This document shows positions 18,809 through 28,345 of a stretch of 64,000 nt of DNA, in pieces. Numbering within the stretch: the first letter of the stretch is position 1; every line of letters starts with the position of its first letter. This DNA comes from CAJWOS01 sp964502005 (GTDB lineage: Bacteria; Myxococcota_A; UBA796; UBA2385): the NCBI GenBank assembly GCA_964502005.1, contig CAZCUX010000018.1:1-64000 (forward strand). Reading direction: 5' to 3'. Both the position numbers and the translations under genes were made by a program. The notes beneath the pieces were generated by a model, which searched no databases, had not been told where the DNA came from, and saw only the letters and a list, made by a program, of their open reading frames with translations.

Positions 18809-19237
18809 TCAGGGTTCGAGAGTGACCACTACGCCCGTGACATCGCGGTCAATCACGATTGGCTCCGAGAATCCTACGGCGAACGTATCAAACGCGCCAG
18901 AGTCACTCCCGGAAGAATCGTCCTGAAGGGTCACCTTTACGCGATATTCGTCAGGAACAATCCCCTTCATTTTGAATGTCGTGCCCGTGCCACACGATTC
19001 GTTTGCATCCAAGAGGCCGTCGTCGGAAATCGCGCCCAGTTCACCCGTTCCGTCCGCCCATTCCAGGCCAAACTGCACCCGGAGGCCCTCGGGGACGCTC
19101 GCCGGCCACTCGACCCGCCCGGATACACTGAACTCCGAAGCGGAGCTGGTGATGAACATCGTGCCCTCGAAGGGTTCCGGCTCACAAGGCTTGTTTCCGC
19201 AGCCGACCAACCCGAGCGCCAACCACATCCATCGCAT
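18809..19237 (-). CDS. Small putative lipoprotein
   Basis: 142 residues from the ATG at 19237, chosen because GGAGG sits 7 nt upstream and MRWMWLALGLVGC gives a lipobox (Cys13). An in-frame start further upstream lacks both. The mature part is beta-rich (FEGTMFITSSASEFSVSGRVEWPASVPEG ... IVIDRDVTGVVVTL) and resembles a single Ig-like or carboxypeptidase-regulatory-like sandwich with one possible disulfide. Convergent with the preceding small gene. Function unknown. Confidence 0.72.
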   Translation of the reverse strand: MRWMWLALGLVGCGNKPCEPEPFEGTMFITSSASEFSVSGRVEWPASVPEGLRVQFGLEWADGTGELGAISDDGLLDANESCGTGTTFKMKGIVPDEYRVKVTLQDDSSGSDSGAFDTFAVGFSEPIVIDRDVTGVVVTLEP

Positions 19238-19487
19238 CAAAACCTCCATTTTGGCGCAAACCCTCGCACCACACCGCAGCCGTGTACCGTCTCGTGCTGC
19301 GCCGCGCGACCCGCACGCCCGCACATGATTTACCCATAAGCACCGTCTATCCAGCAATCACGGAGAATCGGCCCGCAAATCGCGATCCGGTTCTTTCCGC
19401 ATCCAGCACCAGAAATCGACAACGCTGCGCTATTGTTCGTGCGTAAACCAAGACCGAAGTTACGAAAAGGAGATTCCCCGAGGCCCT

Positions 19488-19955
19488 GTGTCCGAATCCC
19501 CCCATCCGCACCATGCCCATCGGTCGACGTCCAGCGAGACGAGCCCGAGCGAAATGGGCCGCGGCGTGAGATTTATCATCAACGGCGGCGTCGCTACGGG
19601 CGTTCATTTCATCGGCTTGTGGCTCCTCGCCGAACCGCTCGGCCTCCGCCCGATTGGCCTCGCAAACTTCATCGCCGCCGCAGCGGGCGTCGCGTCTAGC
19701 TATGTCGGCAATCATTGGCTCGTGTTTCGCTCCACCCGCCGACACCAACAAACATTGTCTCGATTTTTGTTGGTCTATGGGACAATGACTGCGCTGCATG
19801 GCCTGCTCATGTACGCCTGGGCCGACGTCTTCACACTACCGACCACGCTCGGGTTCGTGCTCATCACAGGGCTTACCGCTGTGCTAAACTACGCTGCCGG
19901 CCGATGGTGGGTGTTCGACGGCACCTCCCCTCCGCCGTTGGAGCCGCGTCCGTAA
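19488..19955 (+). CDS. GtrA-family membrane protein
   Basis: 155 residues from a GTG start with AAGGAG 13 nt upstream. There are four membrane segments and the typical GtrA elements: RFIINGGVATGVHFIGLWLL, SYVGNHWLVF and LNYAAGRWWVF at the end. GtrA proteins are thought to flip undecaprenyl-phosphate-linked sugars across the inner membrane for surface-glycan decoration. It overlaps the next gene (TAATG) and heads a four-gene module with an aminotransferase, a GT2 and a polytopic protein. Confidence 0.9.
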   Translation: MSESPHPHHAHRSTSSETSPSEMGRGVRFIINGGVATGVHFIGLWLLAEPLGLRPIGLANFIAAAAGVASSYVGNHWLVFRSTRRHQQTLSRFLLVYGTMTALHGLLMYAWADVFTLPTTLGFVLITGLTAVLNYAAGRWWVFDGTSPPPLEPRP

Positions 19956-21667
19956 TGCTTACCGTCACCGGCGATACCGAACATTGGCTGCCGCCGCTCC
20001 TTTCGCCGATGTCGACAGGACGCCTCCACATCTTGTCCCCGGCGTTGTTCTGCACGCCCAAGGACATCACCCATCAACTCGACGCTCTGCGCCAGGTGTT
20101 GGATGCGCCCGGTCCCTTGGTGGTCGTGAGCGCGTGGGAGGCCCGCGGTGCGGCATCCGGTGCAGGCCCGACGATGGCCGCGGCGGGCATGTGTTTGGCG
20201 GAAGCCTACGCCCTCGCGACGCCCCAGGTGCGCGTCGTACGTCCATTGCAGGTGTTTGGTCCGGCCATCCGTGCGCCATGGCTGCAAGAAATATGCCACT
20301 TTCTACAGCACCAGCAGCCGATTCCCGACGCCCTTTGCTACCCTGCGTTTGGCGAAGATGTAGCGAGCGTCGTACAACACGCCCTCGGTGGCGTTGGCCC
20401 GTGCTTTCAAGAAATCGGCACACCAACCGCCTTGTCGACCATCGCGCATCTCGCCGCGCGCCTCCTCGGCACGCCTCCTGCACACACGACAAACACCACA
20501 CGGTCTGCCGATGAAGCCGTATTGTCCGCGGCTCTGGCCCGCACTTGGTCGGTAATCGACCGCCCGTTGCCGCCGGTCGCATCGGTCCACCCCCGCTTGC
20601 AACCCGACCGCACCCTAGCGGACAGCCTGTTTGAAGTGCTCCATCGACGCCAGCTGAGCAACCAAGGCCCAGAAGCGCGCCGATTCGAAATGGCCGTCGC
20701 TGAACGACTCGGCGCAGCGAACGTCGTCGCCGTCAGCAGCGGCAGCGCGGCGCTCTTGGTGTCTGCCCTCGCATTGGGAGCCCGCGGCGTCGCGATTTTG
20801 CCGTCATTTACGTTTTTGGCCACCGCTTCCGCAGCGGTACACGCGGGACTCACGCCTGTTTTCTGCGACATCGACCCCCACACCTGGACCCTCGACCCCG
20901 CCCACCTCGCGCAACTTCTCGACGCCCATTCCCATGTAGGGCTGGTCTTGCCCGTCACCACCTTTGGGGTGCCGCCCGACCTCGCCGCTATCGATGGCCT
21001 CGCCAAAGCGGGGGGCGCAACCGTGCTTCACGACGCCTGCCACGCATTCTCCGCCCTTTGGAACGCCGCACCTGTCCTGGCCCGTCCGGGCGTTCACGCG
21101 GTCAGCCTCCACGCCACCAAGACCCTCAGCGCGCTCGAAGGCGGCTTGGTGGTGACCGACGACACCGCGTTGGCCCAAGAGGTGCGCGCACTGGCCAACT
21201 ACGGCTTTGGCTCCACAGACCGCCACGCCGCCACCCCGGCCTTCAACTTTCATTTTGACGAAATACGGGCCCACATCGGCCTCCACAACTTGCGCCGGCT
21301 GGACGCCGAACAGCAACGGCGCGTCGAGATTGCGCACCGCTTGCGCGCCGCCGCAGCCCCATTTGTTGTGCAACAAGTGCCAAGCTTCGCGCAGTCGAGC
21401 TTTCAAGAGGTGGGGGTCTGCTTCCCGGTCGCCGAACACATCGGAATCGACCGCCTGCTGCGCACACTCGCCGACCTTGGCGTAGAAGGCCGCAGGTATT
21501 TCTACCCCCCGCTTCACCAAATGCACCGCTTTGGCGACGCGACGCTCCCGGTCACCGATTCGATTGCACGCCGCATCCTGTGCTTGCCGATTCACCCCAA
21601 CATGGCCAACACAGAGGTCGACCGTGTCGTGACCGCGCTGACGCGACTCTCCGAGACCTACGCATGA
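19955..21667 (+). CDS. DegT/DnrJ/EryC1 sugar aminotransferase with N-terminal degenerate SDR domain
   Basis: 570 residues from the ATG at 19955, overlapping the GtrA stop. Residues about 235-565 are a PLP-dependent sugar aminotransferase: SSGSAALLVSALAL (261-274), cofactor Asp360 in VLHDACHAFSA and the Schiff-base Lys389 in SLHATKTLSALEGG. Residues 1-180 resemble the second half of an extended SDR epimerase (VVVSAWEARG ... VRVVRPLQVFGP), but the GxxGxxG nucleotide motif and the Tyr-xxx-Lys pair are absent, so that part is unlikely to catalyse a redox step. The enzyme probably makes an amino sugar for the glycan built by its neighbours. Confidence 0.88.
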   Translation: MLTVTGDTEHWLPPLLSPMSTGRLHILSPALFCTPKDITHQLDALRQVLDAPGPLVVVSAWEARGAASGAGPTMAAAGMCLAEAYALATPQVRVVRPLQVFGPAIRAPWLQEICHFLQHQQPIPDALCYPAFGEDVASVVQHALGGVGPCFQEIGTPTALSTIAHLAARLLGTPPAHTTNTTRSADEAVLSAALARTWSVIDRPLPPVASVHPRLQPDRTLADSLFEVLHRRQLSNQGPEARRFEMAVAERLGAANVVAVSSGSAALLVSALALGARGVAILPSFTFLATASAAVHAGLTPVFCDIDPHTWTLDPAHLAQLLDAHSHVGLVLPVTTFGVPPDLAAIDGLAKAGGATVLHDACHAFSALWNAAPVLARPGVHAVSLHATKTLSALEGGLVVTDDTALAQEVRALANYGFGSTDRHAATPAFNFHFDEIRAHIGLHNLRRLDAEQQRRVEIAHRLRAAAAPFVVQQVPSFAQSSFQEVGVCFPVAEHIGIDRLLRTLADLGVEGRRYFYPPLHQMHRFGDATLPVTDSIARRILCLPIHPNMANTEVDRVVTALTRLSETYA

Positions 21668-22365
21668 CTGTATTGAGCCTTGTGGTGCCAATTTTCAACG
21701 AAGGCGCCACCATCGACCAACTGGCGGAGCGATGCCTCGCAGCGTGCGCGACTATTCCCGGCGCCGTCGAAATCTTGCTCGTGGACGACCACAGCACCGA
21801 CGGAAGCGACAAACGCTTGGCCACGCTGCCGCACCCCATTCACCACCTGCGTTTGCCGGAAAACCGGGGACAATGGGGCGCCACACGCTACGGCCTGACC
21901 CACGCCCAAGGCCAATTTGTCGCTGTCATGGATGGCGACCTCCAAGACCCACCCGAGCTGCTCCCGACATTGTTCCAAGCCCTCACCGACAACACGCAGC
22001 AAGACGTCATCTTCGCGACGAAGTCCCGCCGCATCGACCCCCTCTGGTTTCGGGTGGGGCGCCGTGGCTACCAAACGCTGCAAGGTTGGGTCAATGCCGG
22101 AAATCAAGTGCCTTCCGGTGCCGGTTCGTATTGCGTGATGCGTGCAGCGGTGGCCCAACGCGCAGCAGCCGTCGACATTCCCCACGCCAACCTGGCAGCC
22201 GTGCTCACCGCCTTGCGCGTCCCACGCGGCACCGTCCCCTTCGCGCGGTCTGCGCGGGTCGACGGCGCCTCCCGCGTAGGACCCATCGGTTTGACAAAAG
22301 AGGCCCTCGGCTCGCTTTGGTTGATGTCACCTCTTGGACGGAGGCGGCTCCTCCATGAACGATAA
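21664..22365 (+). CDS. Family 2 glycosyltransferase (GtrB/DPM-like)
   Basis: 233 residues from the ATG at 21664, overlapping the previous stop. GT-A motifs are LSLVVPIFNEGATIDQL, EILLVDDHSTDGS (37-48) and the metal-binding VMDGDLQDPPE (88-98). The family of polyprenyl-phosphate sugar transferases usually carries two C-terminal membrane helices (about 310 residues). Here the protein ends soon after the catalytic domain, so it may rely on its membrane partners. It overlaps the next gene by 11 nt. It likely loads a sugar onto undecaprenyl phosphate. Confidence 0.88.
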   Translation: MTVLSLVVPIFNEGATIDQLAERCLAACATIPGAVEILLVDDHSTDGSDKRLATLPHPIHHLRLPENRGQWGATRYGLTHAQGQFVAVMDGDLQDPPELLPTLFQALTDNTQQDVIFATKSRRIDPLWFRVGRRGYQTLQGWVNAGNQVPSGAGSYCVMRAAVAQRAAAVDIPHANLAAVLTALRVPRGTVPFARSARVDGASRVGPIGLTKEALGSLWLMSPLGRRRLLHER

Positions 22366-24022
22366 TGCTCCTGACGTCGTGCGGGTCGCGTTTCTGGCGG
22401 TACTCGCCATCACCGTCGCTTGGGGCTTCTCGCGACGCGCGGCTATCCCGCGTACTTCGATGCGCTTTGCGTTGGCGGGGCTTCTGGCTGCCCCCGCAGT
22501 GGTCGCTTCGTTTCTGGCCTTTCGCAGCGCCGGGGAAACCTTCGTGATGATGCACGAAGGCGGCTCCGAGCAGCTTCTCAATCTGCTCGTGGGCCGCCCC
22601 GGTCACGCAGGACCGTTGCTGCGGGGCCTCATCGCCCCCCTGCTCGATGACACCACGAACGCGGGCCCCAGAGCCGTGCTGGGAATCAATCTCGCCGCCA
22701 CAACCCTCACCGCAGGGCTTCTGGCGGCCATCGCCGCCGCCCGGACAGGCTCGTGGGGGCTCGCCCTCGCCACCACTTACCTGTGGAGCCAGCACATTGC
22801 GGTCTACAACGCCGCCTATTCCGAGACAGGAGGCCCCCTCGGGACCTTGCTCACCGTCGTCGCGATGGCGGTGCTGGGTCTCACGCCGAAGGCCGACGAG
22901 GCAGCCCCAGGCTGGTTTCGGGGCGCATCGGTGGTGCTCGTCGGCGCATGGGGCGCGCTGGCGGCTTCGGCGCGGACAGAGCTGATTGTCATCGCTGTGC
23001 TATTGACAGCAGCCGCACTCACAAAAGCGTCGACCACGCCACAAACGTGGCACGATGCACGGCGTCGCCTCGAAGCACGGATCGGGGGCTCCCATCGCCT
23101 TCGGATAGCGTTGGCCACGGCCATCGTGCTGCTGTTGCCCCTTTCGCGTTTGCAATATTTGTCCGACGACCCCAAGACCCGCTGGGCCATCATTGGCCTT
23201 TCAGGGCTATGGCCCTCGTTTTTCGGCTTTTTTTCGTGGCTTGTGTATTCGAGCAACCTAATTTGGGCACTATTGGGTATCTTGGGCGCGGTGATTTCTT
23301 TCCGAAGGCCCGTATATGCTGGGTTGATGGGCGTTGCTGCAATCGTTCTCGCGCGTGTGTGGGTCTCCGCTTCCCACAACCATTATTACGAGATGGTTCG
23401 GTATTCGCTGCCGCTTCTCGCGCCCTTCGCGCTCGCGGCAGCAGATGGGGCAGCCTTCGCGCGGGACCGTTGGTTTACGGCCGAGCAATGGTCGGTGTGG
23501 CGCGTACCTCTCGCCGTCCTGGTCTACGTTTCGCTCTCGATTCCGCCCCCCAATGGGCTCGCGACGTTCATGTCCTATGCGTACCAACCGGTCGAAGGCG
23601 AACGCACCCGGCGCGAGCTGCACCTTGACACCCAACGGGAAGCAAAGTTTTTGGTGCAACAACTCGAGGCGCTTGGTGAGCCATGCACGGTCTCTTTGCG
23701 CGCGTGGCCCGATGTTTCCGCAAGGGTTGGCCGCGCGCCTCCCGAGAGCCGGCGCCTCATCACGATTCCCGGAGGTCGTGTCGCAGCTCCCGACCAACTC
23801 GCGGAGTCCGAGCGGAGGCGAATGCCCGCCTGCACGGTGTACTTGTGGAGCCTCGACTGCAATCTCCAGATTGCGGGGGACACCTGCAACCAAGACATCG
23901 TCGGCGCAGAGCTGCTCGCAGAACAACATTGGCCGACGATGCCCTACAATGCAACCTACGAATATGGTGTCTCGGTCCCGATGATTCGCGTGGCCTTGTA
24001 CCGCATGCCCCACGCTCATTGA
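22355..24022 (+). CDS. Polytopic membrane protein, probable GT-C-type glycosyltransferase
   Basis: 555 residues from the ATG at 22355 (GGAGG about 10 nt upstream; a TTG 21 nt earlier is less likely). There are about ten hydrophobic segments up to residue ~415, then a soluble C-terminal domain of about 130 residues with paired cysteines, probably periplasmic. Its position after GtrA and a GT2 is that of the serotype-specific transferase in Gtr operons, which moves the lipid-linked sugar to the acceptor glycan. No firm catalytic motif is visible, so the enzyme call is contextual. Confidence 0.7.
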   Translation: MNDNAPDVVRVAFLAVLAITVAWGFSRRAAIPRTSMRFALAGLLAAPAVVASFLAFRSAGETFVMMHEGGSEQLLNLLVGRPGHAGPLLRGLIAPLLDDTTNAGPRAVLGINLAATTLTAGLLAAIAAARTGSWGLALATTYLWSQHIAVYNAAYSETGGPLGTLLTVVAMAVLGLTPKADEAAPGWFRGASVVLVGAWGALAASARTELIVIAVLLTAAALTKASTTPQTWHDARRRLEARIGGSHRLRIALATAIVLLLPLSRLQYLSDDPKTRWAIIGLSGLWPSFFGFFSWLVYSSNLIWALLGILGAVISFRRPVYAGLMGVAAIVLARVWVSASHNHYYEMVRYSLPLLAPFALAAADGAAFARDRWFTAEQWSVWRVPLAVLVYVSLSIPPPNGLATFMSYAYQPVEGERTRRELHLDTQREAKFLVQQLEALGEPCTVSLRAWPDVSARVGRAPPESRRLITIPGGRVAAPDQLAESERRRMPACTVYLWSLDCNLQIAGDTCNQDIVGAELLAEQHWPTMPYNATYEYGVSVPMIRVALYRMPHAH

Positions 24023-24091
24023 CGGGCCATCCACCGTCTTCAAAAGCGTAACCCAAAAGAGAGTTACGATCTATACTCTGGGACCATCTGT

Positions 24092-26125
24092 ATGCCGCAC
24101 ACCCGCACCATCGCCGCGCTCGCCCTCCGATTCAACAATGAGGAATACGCAGCCGTTGTTGCGCAGGCGACGCCCTTGTGCGCGCAAGGGGTGGCCGAAG
24201 CGTTGCTGCTGCGCGCAAAGGCCAATCTCCTATTGGACAACGCCCAAGAAGCGGTGTTCGACCTTCATCAGCTCATCGGACCCGGCACGACGGCCAACCT
24301 TGCATTGCTACAATTGGCCATCCACGCCGCCACCAAAGCCAAAAACCTCCCGCTGGCCCTGGTGTGGTGCGAGCAAGGTTTCGTACGGTCCAAGGGTCGG
24401 CGATTTGGCGAAGCCCTCGTCCGTATCCGAGAAAAGCTTCAGTGCTCGCACGAGGCGGCTACACTCGTGCCTGTGGTAAACGCTACGCCCGACGACCACA
24501 CCTTGCGGATTCGCTTGGTCGAAATCTTGGCCGATAGCGAATGTTGGTCAGCGCTTGAAACGCACCTTGACCCGCTCTTGCCCTTCAACGGCCCCTTTCG
24601 TTCCCGCTTTCAGTTGCACAAAGCCCGCGCACGTTGGGCCAACGGCGACGCGGACGCAGCGCGCGACTGGGCTTGGCGCGCTTGCGGAGAGGGCACACCC
24701 GATGCCCCGTTTCCGCCGGCCAAAGGGCCCCTCCCCCCCTTGGCACCCACCACTGCGGCAGACGTACTCGCGTGGTTCGTGCAAATAGGAGCCTTCACCG
24801 ACGCCACAACATTGGCACTTCAACTGTGGGAGGGAGGCAACCTCGACGCAACCCACACCCTCGCGCAGATGGCCCTTTGGGCGAATCGTTTCGACGAAGC
24901 AGAGCAGTGGTGCCAAACGGCCGAAGCGCAAGACAGCACCCTCGATTGGCCGCCACGGGTTCGCGCTGCGATAGACCTCGCCAACGGCCATCCCGCCCGC
25001 GCGATTGCGACCCTCTCTGGCCAAGCAAAGCACCCCACCGCCCACATCCTCATCGCCGAGGCCCGCGACCAACAAGGTGACCCCTCCGACATTCGCGCCT
25101 TGTCCGCGCAGCTTGGCCAAGCCAGCACGCCCATCTGGAAAGCCGAGGTTCTTTCGGCGTGGGCATATTGCCGAGACCAAGCCGCCGTGCGGTCGCGCCA
25201 ACCGACCAGCATGCCTATCCCCGACCACATCGACCTCATGGTCGAATACCACGCGAAGGTCTTGCAAAAACCGCTGTCGCTCTCTGCATGCCTCGCGCTT
25301 TCCCCCAAAGATTGGCTGCGACACTTCGCGGATTTCGAGGAACGACTCGGCACCAATACAAGCTCTACACCAACGGAAGCAGACCCAGCCGCACCCGCAG
25401 GCATTCGTCGCTTGCATCTCCAAACTACTCGTGTTTCCTTACTGAAAGAGCGCAGCAAATTTCGCGCATTGTCCTTGGCCGACACCTTCGCCGCGCTCGA
25501 CCAAGCGATTCGGGACTACCCCCACTCCGCGTTAGCATGGACGTATCGCGGCGAGCTTGCATTGTGGGCGGGAGACTATGCAGAAGGCCAACGTTGCTGC
25601 ACGCGCGCACTCGAAATGGCAGACAACACCCGCTGGGCTTGGGTAGGCTTGGCGGCGGCCCATCTCTTTCAGCAACGGCCAAAACAAGCGCTGGATATTC
25701 TCGACAAGGCCCGGTCAACCTTCGGAAGCGTCCCGCCCACGGCATTTGTCTATATTGGCGAAGCCTATCGCCTCCTCGGCGACCCCACGCGGGCCCAAGA
25801 AAACTTGGAGCACGCACGCTCTCTGCACCCCTCCCGCTTGTCGGCATGGGTCAACCTCGGCCTCCTCTACAACCAACAGCAAAACACCCATGCTTGGCTC
25901 GAAGTTGTGCAACACATCCGACAATCCGCATGGCCGGTCGTTCGCGATGCACTCGCAGGCCCCGCGACCTTTCCCCATGCGCGCCCGCCGACTCGTTTGG
26001 ACCCCATCACGCCCAACGTACTCGAGGAGATGCTAAGGCTGATGCGTGGCAATCGGTCTTCTGGCCAAGTGACGTGGATGGCCGAAGAAGGCAAGCTGCG
26101 CGCCCTCCGTTGGGCGCAAGGTTAG
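24092..26125 (+). CDS. TPR-repeat protein
   Basis: 677 residues with no signal peptide or membrane segment. Helical repeats run along almost the whole length. The C-terminal part holds canonical tetratricopeptides, for example SALAWTYRGELALWAGDY, TRWAWVGLAAAHLFQQRPKQ and PPTAFVYIGEAYRLLGDP around residues 470-600. Such solenoids act as protein-binding scaffolds. It follows the Gtr-like module after 69 nt in the same direction and might be co-regulated. TATACT at 24072-24077 is a possible -10 box, but I see no -35 and no clear ribosome binding site. Convergent with the next gene. Confidence 0.85.
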   Translation: MPHTRTIAALALRFNNEEYAAVVAQATPLCAQGVAEALLLRAKANLLLDNAQEAVFDLHQLIGPGTTANLALLQLAIHAATKAKNLPLALVWCEQGFVRSKGRRFGEALVRIREKLQCSHEAATLVPVVNATPDDHTLRIRLVEILADSECWSALETHLDPLLPFNGPFRSRFQLHKARARWANGDADAARDWAWRACGEGTPDAPFPPAKGPLPPLAPTTAADVLAWFVQIGAFTDATTLALQLWEGGNLDATHTLAQMALWANRFDEAEQWCQTAEAQDSTLDWPPRVRAAIDLANGHPARAIATLSGQAKHPTAHILIAEARDQQGDPSDIRALSAQLGQASTPIWKAEVLSAWAYCRDQAAVRSRQPTSMPIPDHIDLMVEYHAKVLQKPLSLSACLALSPKDWLRHFADFEERLGTNTSSTPTEADPAAPAGIRRLHLQTTRVSLLKERSKFRALSLADTFAALDQAIRDYPHSALAWTYRGELALWAGDYAEGQRCCTRALEMADNTRWAWVGLAAAHLFQQRPKQALDILDKARSTFGSVPPTAFVYIGEAYRLLGDPTRAQENLEHARSLHPSRLSAWVNLGLLYNQQQNTHAWLEVVQHIRQSAWPVVRDALAGPATFPHARPPTRLDPITPNVLEEMLRLMRGNRSSGQVTWMAEEGKLRALRWAQG

Positions 26126-26180
26126 TGACCCCTTCCGTACATTGCGATTTCGAACGCAAACGAAGGATAGGAGCGATTCA

Positions 26181-28151
26181 TCACCACGGCATCCACGGTT
26201 CGGCGCTGCCCGCTGTGCGTTGGAGCCGCGGCGAGAAGCCATTGACCAGCGCATCCACCCACGCGTCCACCGAGAGCGCGCGCCCCGCCGCGCGGGCACC
26301 TTCGGCGAGTTGTTCGAGCAGCGCTTCATCTTGGTCGAGACGCGAAATCGCCTCTGCCAAGGCCGGCGCATCACCGGGCGGCACCAGCAGCCCACTCACG
26401 CCATGGCGGATGTGGTCCCGCATGGCGGGCGTATCGGTCGCAACCACGGGACGCCCCGCCGCCAAGGCCATCGCGACCACCGTGATTCCAGCGGCGCGGT
26501 GGGGGTCTGTTTGCAAGGTCACCACCACAAACCGACTGGTTTGCAGCAAGCCCACAAATGAGGCATAGTCCACTCTACCGCGAAAGACGAGGGGACCGAC
26601 AGCGCGCACCTGCACCTCAATGGGCGCTGTAGTGACGACCGAATGAACGTCGTCGTCCGCGAGAAGTGCCGCTGCGGCTTCTAATGTGGCCCAGTCCCGC
26701 AGGTGGTTTCCACCACAAAAAACAAACGAAGACGCGGAAGGCGGCAAACCCCATGACGTCTCCGCCATTGCATAAGGAAACCATTGCACGGAGCGCAGAG
26801 GGACACCGTGCGACAAATACAAATGAACATAAGAAGGAAAGCAAGACAAAACGTCCACATTGCCGGGAAGCCACGCCTTCTCCGACGCACCGGGGAGCGA
26901 CGCGCACGCCGCACGGCAACGGGAAACGTCTTTGAGCATATGAAAGTCAATGACCATGATGCGCGAAACCTGGGTAATGTCCGACACTTTGGCCCAGTCT
27001 GCAAGCGCGCCCCATCCAGCCAAAAGCACGCACGCTGGCTCATCCGCCGCGAGGGCCCCGTAAAACGACACATCCGGTTCTGCCGCCGCACGCCGCAGCA
27101 GTGACGCCGAAAAGCCGGCATCGGCCAACCTTTGCACCAACAACGGCAAGACGGACTGCTGCATATTGGGGTCGTTGTTGCCCTCCGCCACGACCACCAC
27201 GCGCCCGCCAGGTGACAATGGCTGCCACGCAATCCGCGGCCCCACCGCAGCCGTTGCCCACGACGCCCACGCCGTTGGGACGCCCTGGCACGCCGTCGCG
27301 CCGCATTCCTTGCACGCGGCGACACGCGCGCCCGGCCCTGCCCCCCCACCGTCCAAACACAATGGCGCTTCTTGCACAGGCAAGCCTGCTGCCGCCAAAC
27401 CGAGGAGCACATCTTCCGGCGCCCCAGGGCCGCGCGGAAGGCGTGAGCCACCAGCGAGCGCATCAGTTCCCTCGGGGGTTCTCGAAACGCAGCCAGCGGG
27501 CCGCTGGGGGCTCGGAATGCCACGCAACAATAGACTCGCGGCGGGCCACCGCAGCGGCGCGTTCGGCACGGCTGCGCTCTGTGCGCAATTCGCGAATCCG
27601 TCCGCCACCGCATGAATTCCCAGCGCATCGGTGACGGCTACCAAGCGCTCGAGCGTCTCTAACGCCTCCGGTCCGGAACGGCGCCGCCCGTCCCGCCAAA
27701 ACCGCACCACGCGCGGCCGCAGACGTGAAAACAGCCCATGAAGGCGCGTTGGCAGCTCCGGTTGGGCGTCGTCGACCTCCACCCGAAAGCTCACCGCCAA
27801 CCCGCCCGCTTCTTGCGCGCGTTGGTGGGCACGGAGCACCTGCCGAAAGGCACCTGGCGCCGTCTGCGCGTCGTGGTGCGCGCCGACATCGCGAATCGAC
27901 AAGCACAGCTCGGTCAGGCCCGCGTCGATGAGCTGCTGCAGCCGCGTCGCAGACGTCAGCGCAGCGCCGTTGGTCACGAGGACGACACGGCTGGCTGAGC
28001 GCCGCGCGGCGGTGAGCGCACGGAGCAGCCAACGGCTCTGGGTCGGCTCGGGGCCATCGAGCGTGTGGGTGTCGGTGGCGGCGCCGAGGTCGCGCACAAT
28101 ATCGTCCCACGGGCGGTCCACGCCGTCTGCCGTTCGTAGCGTCACACCCAT
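26181..28151 (-). CDS. Degenerate radical-SAM-like domain fused to a glycosyltransferase
   Basis: 656 residues from the ATG at 28151, chosen because GGAGG lies 7 nt upstream. The frame stays open further but without a signal. Residues about 15-250 match a radical SAM barrel after its first strand (DGPEP in place of GGEP, VVLVTNGAALT, LIDAGLTELCLSIR), yet the CxxxCxxC cluster motif that should precede it is missing. A SPASM-like auxiliary motif remains (Cys280, Cys283, Cys288: CKECGATACQGVP). Residues about 315-640 form a GT-B glycosyltransferase ending with the donor-site segment GRPVVATDTPAMRDHIRHG. It probably modifies a glycan; SAM chemistry is unlikely. Confidence 0.78.
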   Translation of the reverse strand: MGVTLRTADGVDRPWDDIVRDLGAATDTHTLDGPEPTQSRWLLRALTAARRSASRVVLVTNGAALTSATRLQQLIDAGLTELCLSIRDVGAHHDAQTAPGAFRQVLRAHQRAQEAGGLAVSFRVEVDDAQPELPTRLHGLFSRLRPRVVRFWRDGRRRSGPEALETLERLVAVTDALGIHAVADGFANCAQSAAVPNAPLRWPAASLLLRGIPSPQRPAGCVSRTPEGTDALAGGSRLPRGPGAPEDVLLGLAAAGLPVQEAPLCLDGGGAGPGARVAACKECGATACQGVPTAWASWATAAVGPRIAWQPLSPGGRVVVVAEGNNDPNMQQSVLPLLVQRLADAGFSASLLRRAAAEPDVSFYGALAADEPACVLLAGWGALADWAKVSDITQVSRIMVIDFHMLKDVSRCRAACASLPGASEKAWLPGNVDVLSCFPSYVHLYLSHGVPLRSVQWFPYAMAETSWGLPPSASSFVFCGGNHLRDWATLEAAAALLADDDVHSVVTTAPIEVQVRAVGPLVFRGRVDYASFVGLLQTSRFVVVTLQTDPHRAAGITVVAMALAAGRPVVATDTPAMRDHIRHGVSGLLVPPGDAPALAEAISRLDQDEALLEQLAEGARAAGRALSVDAWVDALVNGFSPRLQRTAGSAEPWMPW

Positions 28152-28345
28152 TGTGGGGCCTCCGAGACCAACGCTACTACTGTATACCCCAAGCCAAGAA
28201 CACGGCGCGCCGATGGGGCCCATGTCCCCCAGAGCGACGGCACGCGCGATGGCTTCGGACATCCGTCGGGCTTCAGGAAACGCACGGCACGGGGAGCACG
28301 CGCCCTAGCCCCACCACCAACGCCACCCAAACCGTCGGTCAGCGC

